Positions 36,947 through 47,060 of a stretch of 64,000 nt of DNA are shown piece after piece. The position numbers and the translations under genes are program-made. Source of the DNA: Astrothelium macrocarpum (taxonomy: Eukaryota; Ascomycota; Dothideomycetes; Trypetheliales; Trypetheliaceae); NCBI GenBank assembly GCA_021030915.1, contig JAGEMR010000037.1, positions 177,206 to 241,205 on the forward strand. Direction: 5' to 3'. The notes beneath the pieces are model-generated. The model did not search any database. It saw only the letters and a program-made list of their open reading frames with translations, and was not told where the DNA came from. The first letter of the stretch is position 1; every line of letters begins with the position of its first letter.

Positions 36947-37727
36947 CACATAGGCATTGGTTTGGTAGAAGAACAAGCGTCCGGGCGCAGTATACAATGG
37001 ATTTAAAACACGCTAGATGTGAAATGATTCTGAGCCGATTGTTGTCGGACGGGCATTGCAGCCTCGCCAGTCGTTTTGTCCAGATACTCTCTAATGCACC
37101 GATACCAGACGAGGTCGGAAGCTACATTCAGTAGGTATAGAATACTCCAGCGACAAGGTGAATCTATGCCGTCACACCATTTGACCTTGCCAGCGGCACG
37201 GTCGCTTAAAAATCCTGGAGCGTTGGATATGTATCATGCAAGCTGCAACAGTGGCCCCACGGAGGTGAAATAAGAATTGTCTTTTCTGCAGTCATTCCGC
37301 GTTCCCACCAAACATGTCTCGTACGAGATTGCTTGGGGAGGGACATTTCTTAATTCTCTCCTATTGGACACGATTACTTGCTTACATGGTGATTGGGTGC
37401 GACCATGTTGATCTTATCTGCTTTTGAAATGTGTACACCTCACGGACCCGCACTCCCGCGACACCACTACATACCTCTACTGCAATGCATTGCTGTAGAT
37501 CCGACTCTCTCTGGCAATCGATTTCACCAAAGAAAGCGCACCGAAAGCACCATGAGCGTATGTGCAACTATGCACCGGCAATGACGGCGGCTGCGGGGAT
37601 GCGAGACAGGCTGCGCATTGAGACACCAGGGTCACAGCCGCGATTGGTTTCTTTTCCATCATCGGTAGCCTTTTCCAGCACGGAGTTGAGCAACTGAAGT
37701 ACTCAGATTCTATTCTCAAAAGTTGTT
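36947..37727. other. Intergenic region
   Basis: Promoter space between UstYa protein B and the aminotransferase. Short frames on both strands overlap each other and show no domains. No repeats were noted. Confidence 0.5.
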
Positions 37728-39483
37728 ATGCCATCGCTTGATGATGCCTCCATCTCCAACTCAATGCTTGAGCGCAGTGAAGGATAATATCTGGCAAGCA
37801 ACCACTCATCCTGCATGTTGAAAGATCTTGAAGTTTGACACAATATAAACACAGGGAGCGACTTGCCGAGACAATTTCGAAATCACCAATACAACCTGTA
37901 ATTAATCTAGGCCAAGGGTTCATGTAGGCATCTTCAAAGGTAGACTACCTTGAGCCTTCTGATAAAACGGCCGAAGAGGATTCAATCCACCCAGATTCCT
38001 TGTAGCATCATACAAGCAAAGCCTGGAAAATGTAGAGGCCAACCAGTACGGCCCAACCTTCGTATGTGTAAAGGATGTCCAGCGTATTCGCTTGGGCTCA
38101 TGCTTGCCAGGGACGCCCAAACTTCAAAAATGCACTGGCGGAGGAATACTCGCGCATTTACGAAAGAATCGTCTCGCCTGATGAGAATATTGCAGTGACT
38201 TCTGGCGCTACAGCCGCCATTCTGAGCTCTCTCATTGCATTTGTGGAACCAGGGGACGAAGTGGTCATCATTGAACCAATGTTCAACTTGTATGTTTGAC
38301 AAAAGTCCTTTCCTCGGATACACTAATTAATCGTAGATACGAAATGCTTGTTCGATTCATTGGGGCGTCGCCGAAACCCGTCACATTGAGACGTAGGGAT
38401 AGTTGCAGCAATACTGTGAGTGATGACTGGACTCTGGATTTGGTAGAGCTGAGCGACTGCATCTCAAGCAGGACGAAAGCACTGGTAAGCTTATTGCTTT
38501 GTACTATCGAGTAACATGTCGCTTAACGTGCCTGGAAATTTGCTAGATATTGAACAATCCGTACGTGATGGCCTTTGGCTACAATATTCCCGAGATACGC
38601 TGACTTTATGCTTGAAGGCACAATCCACTAGGTAAAGTCTTTCGAAAAGACGAGCTATGCGCTATTCATGAGATATGTATAAAATACAATCTCTTGTTGA
38701 TCGCGGACGAGGTCTATGAGCGTCTGTGCTTCAAGCCTCAATTTCCCCATGCCGCCTTGGTTACTCCAGATGCATGGAATCACACTGTATCGATAGGATC
38801 AATTGGCAAAAGTTTCAATGCAACTGGTTGGAGACTGGGCTTCGTAATAGGATCTGACCAACTTATAGATGCCATTAAATGGGCAACTGTTGCACTCTCA
38901 TACGTGGCGTCTGGGCCTGCTCAAGAGGCTGCAGCAACTGCTTTTGTACATGCTCAAGAGTCTGGTTTCTGGACGGCGAATCGAGACCGCATGATGCAAA
39001 TGCTTACTCGATTAAAAACAACCTTTGAGAAACTTGGCCTCCGTGTCGGTCATCCCGTCTAGTATTTTATATTCGTTGAGTCTTACACATTGACAACAGT
39101 ATACACAACCAGACGCTGCCTATTTCGTTTGGGTAGACGTCTCCAACCTCCGCATTCGAGATGAGATACATCTTCCACCGAATGTTCAAGACAAATCACA
39201 CGATGTGCAGATATGTTGGCTATTGATAAACGCAATGGGTGTGGCAGCTGTGCCTGGTAGTGGTGAGTGCCCCCCGTCAGGTGGGTCAAATGCAATGGCT
39301 AAGCCTTGTCAAGCTTTCTTCTGCAAAGAGTCTCCGGGAAGGATGAGCAATTACCTCCGATTTACGGCCTGCAAGGCTGATGATGCAATTGATACAGCCA
39401 TTGAGAGGTTGCTGAGACTTCCTATTTACGCTCTCATATTGCCGCTTCAACAACCAAGCAAGTATGTAGAATCGAAGCTTTAG
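37728..39483 (+). CDS. PLP-dependent class I/II aminotransferase (kynurenine/glutamine transaminase-like)
   Basis: The conserved part joins eight exons: one ending at 37923, then 37977-38061, 38111-38289, 38337-38484, 38547-38560, 38618-39044, 39100-39262 and 39314-39483. One exon is only 14 bp. Motifs are INLGQGF, NQYGPTFGRPNF, SGATAAILSS, NPHNPLGKV, ADEVYE and the PLP-lysine segment SIGKSFNATGWRLG, ending in NYLRF. Such enzymes move the amino group of aromatic amino acids to a keto acid. In this locus it might act on a Tyr or on the N-terminus of the peptide (inference). The first exon and start codon (ATG 37728 or 37741) are unresolved. Confidence 0.85.
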
Positions 39484-39985
39484 TAAATATACGAGCAGCA
39501 CATTGCAGTTCTGCAATGTGAGATATGTAGATTGATTGATACTCTTACTGGAAATTCTAAGCGATCCATGCAAATTTTCTGTCTTCCAGCCCGGATGCGT
39601 ATCGGTGACCATGAACAGCACACCATCTTCAAAGTTGCTTTCTATCTCGGCATTTTGATCTTTGAAATAGAGTACACTAGCGAGAAACAGAATTAAAGAC
39701 CTGGCTGACACGGTCTATGCAAGTGTGCGGCACGGAGGCCGATGCTGCATAGCATGACGGTGTGACACCCCAGAATTATCAATACCTGCTTTATCATGAC
39801 GCATGAGGGTACTTTGAGGTACTTCACAGCTGATCTCAATCAAGCGGCAGCTGAGGAGAGCAACTGAGTTGATAAACCATCCAAGGTTAGTACAAACACT
39901 TCCACAATTCTACGAATTTGGTTGAGACAACTTCGTCAGTCAAGATTACACCTGAATTCGTTTGCATTCCAATCACTCTCTCAAG

Positions 39986-40413
39986 ATGCGTTTGGTTATA
40001 TTGCAGTATCTCGCTTTGTTTACAGCCACTGTGACGACCGCAGCCCCTACGGCGGAAAAGCCTGGCCTTGGTAGGTGAACTGAAGTTTGAACACAGCTGC
40101 CTTTCCGCAGCAGCTCTCGAATCTGATATCTCTTCTTCGATCAAATCTACAGATCCGCATCTGGCTGAACCATGACTTATCCGTAGGTATTCGGGCCGCT
40201 GAGGATGCGATCGCATACCCAGATTCTTACAAAAGAGATATGAACGAGGACGCCATTGCGTACCCAGACTCTTACAAGAGAGACATGACTGAGGATGCGA
40301 TTGCTTATCCAGATGCGTACAAGAGAGACGCTGCCGAAGATGCCATCGCTTACCCGGATTCATACAAGAGAGATGCAGCTGAAGACGCAATTGCCTACCC
40401 GGACTCTTACTGA
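39986..40413 (+). CDS. Dikaritin-type RiPP precursor peptide with five repeated cores
   Basis: Two exons (39986-40070 and 40187-40413) flank a 116-bp intron whose donor (GTAGGT) and acceptor (CCGTAG) join in phase, giving 103 residues. Exon 1 encodes a signal peptide (MRLVILQYLALFTATVTTA). Exon 2 encodes five cores of a 15-residue unit of the form EDAIAYPDSYKRDM, spaced every 45 bp from 40201. Four Lys-Arg sites separate the cores, as needed for Kex2-type cutting. Copy 3 has YPDAY, the others YPDSY; variable residues occur only after KR-Asp. The likely core centres on AYPDSY, with two Tyr able to be crosslinked. The layout matches UstA/PhomA-like precursors, but this core sequence is one I do not recognise. 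Confidence 0.88.
40201..40410 (+). repeat. 45-bp coding tandem repeat of the precursor
   Basis: Units start at 40201, 40246, 40291, 40336 and 40381 (the last truncated by the stop). Protein identity is near total while codons differ: the Ala-Ile-Ala part is written gcg-atc-gca, gcc-att-gcg, gcg-att-gct, gcc-atc-gct and gca-att-gcc. Selection on the peptide, not recent duplication, keeps the units alike. Confidence 0.9.
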
Positions 40414-41740
40414 TGCAAGTTCCGCATCATCAAGACCGCTTCACGCGAGGAGATTAGAACATTTTTTCAATGTGCAAGTGAGACTGTCTGACGATTTTAG
40501 AAGGACAATGGGGAGTCAGATGACGGTGCTGTCGCTACAGAAATATTTTTACACATAAACTATAGCTATAAACACAAACTTAAGAGACATTTTGTGTTTT
40601 TAGAAAACAACTCAGCGCTCCGCTTTTGATATTACATATGTGATCATGAGATAGAGTACTGAGTAGATTGCTTCAAAGCCTGACTTCTCAAATTTTGTTC
40701 CGTTAGATAGCATCATAATACGCATAGTAAGAGCCACGTCATGCACATTTCGCCGGATTCAATCAATCAGATTAGGTCTCACAGACTACATTGGTGACAA
40801 TATGCGGCCGAATGGATACAGAAGCGCTTTTCCAGTACGATTCTACAATCTCGTATCTTCACAGATGTTATCTACAGCGTTCCTGTGTTATCGGGATATC
40901 TTTATGCACGTAAGTCTATGACTGGCGAGGACACGGGCAGGACTCGCTTTCCTCTGCTAGATAGGTAAACCTACATGACCCTATACATCAATTGATCTGC
41001 AAATATCAAAGGTACATTCCAACAAATGTTCCCCACCTGCACCCCTCGCACCGCATACAACTGCGTTCACAAACCAATGAAAGGAGTTATTGATGCAGTA
41101 TGTAAAACGCATGAGTCTTGTCATGCAAGACATGGAATGAGACTATTGCTCTAATATTCAGCTTGCGCCTGCAGTTGGCACTGACTTGGGCCAAAGGCTA
41201 TCCATGGCTCATTACTGTGGGATCTTGTCGTCTTTTCTTTTCTTGGCGGGGTTGCCAGCAAGATTCAAACCCGGTTGGTCAGCCAGTAACTGAGTTACTC
41301 CACTACAAAAAAAAAAGATGAAGCGGGATAAGCGTATCCACACAAGTTCTCGTTTTTTTTTTTTTTTTCGAGCTGCACCGAACCCCTAATCTGGGTCCAT
41401 CTATCGTCCCCAATTGGCTGGCCTGTATATCGTATGTGTTATTTGGGAATACGAAAGAGACTGTGGCATTACATACCGAACTTATTTCTGGATAAGCCTT
41501 GTGGACCAGACAAAACACTTCTGAGTTACCCACATACTAAACTTATGCTACTGCGACTATCCCACGCAATCTGACAGGCAGCCCTCCAATAGGTAGGGAG
41601 GTATGCTGTAATCCCAGACACTCCCATCCATAGGGATCTCACCTTGTCGCTCATACGAGTCATGTTTATGATATACACTCATTGAAAGGTTGGGCGTCCC
41701 CTCGACATCACCTCACAACCCCATCAAAAATTAGCTTATT
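40414..41740. other. Intergenic region 3' of the precursor gene
   Basis: No gene was recognised. It includes a poly-A run at 41306-41315 and a poly-T run at 41349-41367. A tRNA-like B-box string lies on the minus strand near 41250-41275 without a foldable tRNA. Confidence 0.55.
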
Positions 41741-42070
41741 TTCATTTTTTTAATAACTCCATAATTAATTGAGATAATAATTTAAATTTAAAAAATTTAA
41801 AATTTATATATTATAAGAAATAATTTTATCAATTTTTTTGAAAGATAAATTTTTTTATTAAATTTTTATAAATATAATTAATTTTTTAATAATAAATTAT
41901 TTCTAAATTTAAAATTATCAATTTCAATTTTTTATATATATTTATATTATATATTATTTATAAAAAAAATTCTAACTACAAAAAATTTTTTATTATTTAA
42001 ATTTTTTACAGATAATTAAATTATTATTTTATTTTGAATTTTAATTTATATTTTATATATTAACAGGCAT
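41741..42070. other. AT-rich RIP patch inside the cluster region
   Basis: About 330 bp of almost pure A/T with no readable element. By composition it is a RIP-eroded repeat fragment. It separates the RiPP genes from the second rhodopsin/methyltransferase group. Confidence 0.6.
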
Positions 42071-43526
42071 TTATAATCTATACTATATCCAAAGTATAAG
42101 GTGCCACTTAAATCGCCATGACGAGCCGGCTGAGCCGACTACTTGCATATACTTTTACGCCGTATGCAAGATGGAATTTGCCTTGTTCCGGATTTGAGTA
42201 CTCGTTATACTCGCGGAGCAATCATCACTCAGCGTGGCGTATATTGGACCTTGGTGACGAAGCGTCTGGCCTGCCTTTCCAGCCAGTGCTTCCTCAAATT
42301 TAGATAACGGCAAAATGGTCTGCGTATTCTCAGCAAGCAAGACTCGCGCCATTTTCCCAATTCAGCCGCGGCGTTCTATTGCGTTGATGTATGTAACATT
42401 GTTTGCCTGAATCATGCATACGGTAAGGCAAATGAACTGACTCGTCCCTCTCCAACATACAGCACCCAGGCGCGTTCAATGAACAAATTATGATCGGTAG
42501 ATCCTTCGGATCCGTGCTCATATAGTCTGATTAAACCAAAAGAAATTCAAATCAAACTATTAGAAAATGAATCATATTTAATATTGTTTGAGAAAGATTG
42601 TTACAATTCAATATATCAAAAACTGTTTTGTTGGTTATGATTTTTCGCGGCCACTCTCGGTTTATGAAAATTATCAATTTTGGCAGGATTTTTATGATTG
42701 TCAGCGCTATTCACCGCTCTCCGCAACGGCATAGCACGGCACAGCACGGCACAGAACGGCACAGCACGGCACAGCCTCATTTCCCTGGAACCTTATCTAC
42801 ATGGGATTATCGATGGGTCTATTGGGTCTTGATGTGAACCGAAGTAGGGAGACCGGAATTCATACGCTCGCCCAGCGATTGCAGCGTGTGGAAAAAATTT
42901 AATTTTTCAACATGCTCACCAAGTAGTACGGAGGTAGGTTTAACGAGGAAACAAGCAAGCGCAATTTAGCAACAGGTATATTGTTATTACCATGGAAAGC
43001 CTCTTCCTTCCAAGGGATACTCACGAACCCCAAGCCATTGATAGCGCCGCCATCATAAAGCCGCCAATGAGAGACCAGTCCCATACTATAATCCGTTTAT
43101 GGATACAAAGGAGCGAATTTTAAATCCTTGTGAAATGCATTGCTTGTGCGTACGCCAGGTATGCTACCCCAGCAAATGATTTTCAGACGTCTGTTGTCTC
43201 AGATCTCCTATTTCGGTACATATCATACGATCCACAAGCAGTAGGTGCTCTCGCACAGCTACCAATTCGGTAGTTCCGTATCATCTGAAGTTCTTATATA
43301 CTAACTATTTGATTTGGCTTACGTCTCCGCTCGAGGAGACCAGGCCAATCTTTGATATAAAGGTGATTTTAGATGGAGTGTCCGTTTTCAGGACGATTAT
43401 ACATACAATTCGTAACTATCGAGCTCCTTCTGAAGCTCATGTGTAAGGCTTGTAAATGCCACGCACCTATACCTATCCTAGGAAAATTCTCGGCAATCAT
43501 TACAAAAAGGCTCTTTAGCCTACAGA
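42071..43526. other. Intergenic region with a 10-bp tandem repeat
   Basis: No supported gene. At 42727-42776 five units of cggcacagca (with slips) stand in tandem. Short frames at 42118-42352 on both strands mirror each other and lack domains. Confidence 0.5.
42727..42776. repeat. Minisatellite, 10-bp unit x 5
   Basis: The unit CGGCACAGCA is repeated five times with single-base variants (catagca, cacagaa). It lies in non-coding sequence. Its GC-rich make-up contrasts with the AT patch 700 bp upstream. Confidence 0.85.
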
Positions 43527-44789
43527 TCACACTGTGTTCCATTGTTGATAAACGTCCAAAGTGCGTACAATGCCGCGCTCATTATCAATACTACGCAGCG
43601 GTGAGCCTTCGACAGATGCCGAAGGGGTTTGCGAGTTCTTGTCGACGATTTTATCGCAGCTGTCGCTAATCGCTCGGATATCGATTTGCTCAGTCGGTCT
43701 ATTGGGATAATCATATAGCTGAAAGGTGGACTTTTCCCGTTTATCGCGAATACAGCGAATGAGCTGTGGAAGAGTTGGTACACAGGCACACACGCTAACC
43801 ACGCTACTCTCAATACTAGAAAAATGATCAATGCTAGATCTACCCAATGGTGAGAAAAGTTGGGGCTTACACTGTCCAAATAAGAAGACCGAAAAACTCC
43901 CATGTGAAATCAGGAAGTTTCTGCCGTGGTAGCTGCTGTATCTTAACGATCGCGCATGCCATAGCTCTGGAGTTTATGAGCGGCTGTCTCTCGGATTTAG
44001 TGAAAGATAGAGCAACTTACACTACACCAAGACCCATAAGCAACGATATGCAAATTTTACGACTGCGCTTCATTTGCAAGTTCCAAAATACAGTACATGG
44101 AAAGATGGCAAGACAGAGGTCCACAAAGGCAGACCAGGCTACGTATGAATTAATGTGTGTAGAGTTTTGAAGCTGAGGGAATGATGACTTACAGCCGGCG
44201 AATATTTGAAAATCGATAGCCTTATTTTCATTCCAACACTTGCCAGAAATGGTAGGATTCCAAACACGCTTCGGTGGATCACATCGTACAAAAATGAGAA
44301 TAGAGGCCACAGCAGACGATATAAAAAGTATAACAATTATCGAATACAAAAACCAGATACCTCGCTTTTGAGGCCCCATTAATTTAACCATGAGCATCAC
44401 CACAGCCAATTTTGGCAGACAATAGGAAAAGATGCCAATAGGTTCTAAAATAATGCCCAAATATGCGATTCTCTCGATCTGACTTGGTTGGAGAAAGGCA
44501 ATATGGTGGCCAAGACCATGGGTGACGGCGACAGTCGCTATCGACACTGGTACAATGAGCAGTACCTAAGTTGCGCCTTTAGTATAATTATGCTATAAAG
44601 TGATCTTTTAGGCTTACTTACCAGTGCGAAAACAACCACAGCATCGTCAAACCCTGCATTGCGAGTAATAACCAGGCGAGTATATAGCCTTGCGGCCACG
44701 AAGAGGGTCGTAATGGAAACACATGTCCAATTGACGGCGTTTATGGCAGGGCCCCGGGTTTGTTCCGGTGAGATATCAACAGTAGTCAT
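43527..44789 (-). CDS. Rhodopsin-domain integral membrane protein, second in the cluster region
   Basis: Five exons (44789-44622, 44565-44193, 44138-44021, 43966-43871, 43815-43527) join in frame to 347 residues. It has seven hydrophobic segments, with family marks TRNAGFDDAVVVFALV, LPKLAVVMLMVKLMGP, SAFVDLCLAIFPCTVFWNLQM and LIWTVIESSVVSVCACVPTL, then a hydrophilic tail. All introns are 50-62 bp with consensus GTAAGY donors. MTTVDISPEQ is the chosen start, though an upstream Met exists at 44837. No disruption was seen. It is a paralogue of 33069-34386. Confidence 0.85.
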
Positions 44790-45250
44790 ATCGCGTAGTC
44801 TGAAGTTCTGTTTTAGATTGATACCTTGTGATGACAATTATATACAAGTGTGCTGCGTGACCACCAATCCAGGTCTTCGACCAGTCATCGCCGTGAGCTT
44901 ATGCACCAACAGACGTCTTCAGCTCATAACTAATGTAGACTATTGCCAACATACCGTGGGTGGATCCATTCAAAGCCATGCATGTAATTCAGCCAATTGC
45001 AAATGGCGGACGTGCAGCTCTACCGCCTTGTTGCCTCGTCGCGTAGCTAGCGTAATCTGGCGTACTAGGGTCGTATATCCCTGATGTGACGGCTGTAGAT
45101 CGCTGTAGTACAGCAACATCGTCGCAGCCGTTTCCCGCGCACTGGGCACAGCATGCTGGTGAATGTATTAATAGCGACTCAAAGGCCACGAGTCTGCTTC
45201 AATCTCGCTCCGCGACTCCCTCTGCTTGCCCATCAAAGCACATCCTCATC
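44790..45250. other. Divergent promoter region
   Basis: Shared upstream space of the minus-strand rhodopsin-like gene and the plus-strand methyltransferase; co-regulation is possible. A 15-bp inverted pair near 45090-45125 is weak. No definite operator was found. Confidence 0.45.
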
Positions 45251-46617
45251 ATGGCGATCCAAACTAAGGACGACGCCAATAACATTATATGTGAGATTGC
45301 GGCAGAGGGGAGTAAATTGGCGAGTCAAGAACCCGGCGCACGAGAAAAAATCATTTCGCAAGCGCGGCGTTTGATCACGGCCCTCGAGACACCATGGGAG
45401 ACGCTGCTCTGGTACGTCTGGGCAGAAGTGAGTATTCCTTTGCTCTTCAACGAAAACTTAGTGACTGATCTACTCGACTAAGCCGGGCCGTTACGTTGCC
45501 TTGCGTGTAGGCTTAGACCTAAAACTCTTTGAGACATTAGCCGTGGATGGTGGCCGCCCCAAGACCGTTACAGAGCTCGCCGCGCCTACGGGAGCCGACA
45601 CAAACCTTGTCCACCGTTTGGCACGACAGCTTGGCGCAACAGGTGTCATTCGTGAACTTCCGAAGCAGACATATGTGGCCAACGCCTTTTCTGAGGCGCT
45701 CGCCGAGCCAAAGCTTCAAGCTACAGTAAGATTTAGGTAAGTCTCGCAATGTCACAGATGGGTAGCTTTTTCCTTGCTGATCCAAGAAATCGCCAGCTAC
45801 GACGTTTCAATCCCTGTGTACGGTGGATTATCGTCATACTTCAAAGAGCGTGGCTTCGAAAGCCCCAAAAATGCATTAGATGGGCCATGGCAGCATGTTA
45901 ACGGCCCAGGTCATCCGTTCGAGTGGTTGAACAAGCACCCGGATGTGTTTGAGGCGTTCTTCCTGTATATTTACGCACAGCGGAATGAACGACCGAGCTG
46001 GACCGACCGTGATTTCTATCCTGTGAATGAGCGGTTGATCAAAGGACTGATCCCAGGGGGAGATCAATCCGCGCTCGTTGATGTTGGTGGAGCTATGGGA
46101 CAGTGCTTGCAGGAATTTTTGGAGAGAGTCCCGGAGTGGAAGGGAAGACTAGTGCTGCAGGAGCAAGAGTCCGTTATTGAGAAAAGCAAAGGACTCGATC
46201 CGCGTATTGAGCTTCAAGTATACGACTTCTTCACGCCGCAACTCGTCAAAAGTTTGTCCCCATGTTGCTCCAAAGACAGAAAATTTGATGACTTACATTA
46301 TTACAGATGCTCGTGCCTACTATCTTCGTAATATTTTACATGATTGGCCTGACGAACGGGCTTTAAAGATCCTGAGTCAGCTGAAGGCTGTCCTAAAGCC
46401 TGGGTACTCGAAAATACTAATTAATGAATGCGTCGTTGCAGACGAGAACCCTTCCTGGCAGCACACCTCTCTTGACACCCAGATGCTTGGGTTGGCGGCG
46501 GCACAAGAACGCACTGAGACGCAATGGCGCAAGCTAATTGCAACTGCAGGGATGAAAGTGGCCGGCATTTGGGATAAGGGCATCGGTAACGAGAGTATCA
46601 TCGAAGTCTTCGTCTAG
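45251..46617 (+). CDS. SAM-dependent O-methyltransferase (COMT-like), copy 2
   Basis: Four exons (45251-45427, 45483-45736, 45797-46251, 46307-46617) join in frame to 398 residues. Class II O-methyltransferase marks are ETPWETLLWYVWAE, the winged-helix AAPTGADTNLVHRLARQLGATG, the SAM motif LVDVGGAMG (about 237-245), the catalytic NILHDWPDE with His at about 307, and ILINECVV. It is closest in pattern to sterigmatocystin/aflatoxin-type O-methyltransferases. The second intron (45737-45796) is a multiple of three and contains a stop, so it is a real intron. It may belong to the RiPP locus or to a decayed prenyl-product cluster together with the neighbouring UbiA relic. Confidence 0.9.
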
Positions 46618-47060
46618 ATCCTGTAGCATAGGGTTACTGACCTGGTATGGTGAAAGCAGATTTCCTATCGTCGATGCCGATCCTGAACGTAATGTATTGC
46701 CTGATTATGCGTACGCCCCGCAGACATGCGGCGTAGATACATCTCTGACTAAAGCAAAAAACACCTGCCAGTCGGCGACAGAGAACGCTCCGTGTCATGA
46801 GCCGATGCACTGTCCCATCCCATGTCTGCCTGATCGGAGGCGGACTCATCCAATGACTGTAGATGGATACTATGCTGCCGTAATGTTTGCCGATGCGGGT
46901 GGTAATTAAAGGACGTCCATTTCCCGCGTTGTGTCCACACACTGACCAAGTACCTCTTTTGTTCCCAAGATCACTGAAAAGCAATATGGACACTAAAGGG
47001 AAGGTCAATACAAAGCCCAGTTAAAGCTCAGTCTCACAGCTTCGCGCCCCCTTCTATCAG
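46618..47060. other. Intergenic region
   Basis: Between the methyltransferase and the UbiA relic. Overlapping short frames on both strands, none with domains. Confidence 0.5.

Noticed and set aside
38062..38110. Reading frame VFAWAHACQ leading into GRPNF of the aminotransferase
   Set aside because: The segment is an intron; the upstream exon ends NQYGPTF and joins GRPNF in phase, as in the enzyme family.
40201..40410. Tandem repeat considered as a CRISPR-like array or simple minisatellite
   Set aside because: The repeats are in coding phase, differ at synonymous sites and follow a signal peptide exon; this is a precursor peptide gene.
41250..41310. tRNA-like B-box on the minus strand
   Set aside because: The spacing from a possible A-box is too short and no acceptor or anticodon stem can be formed.
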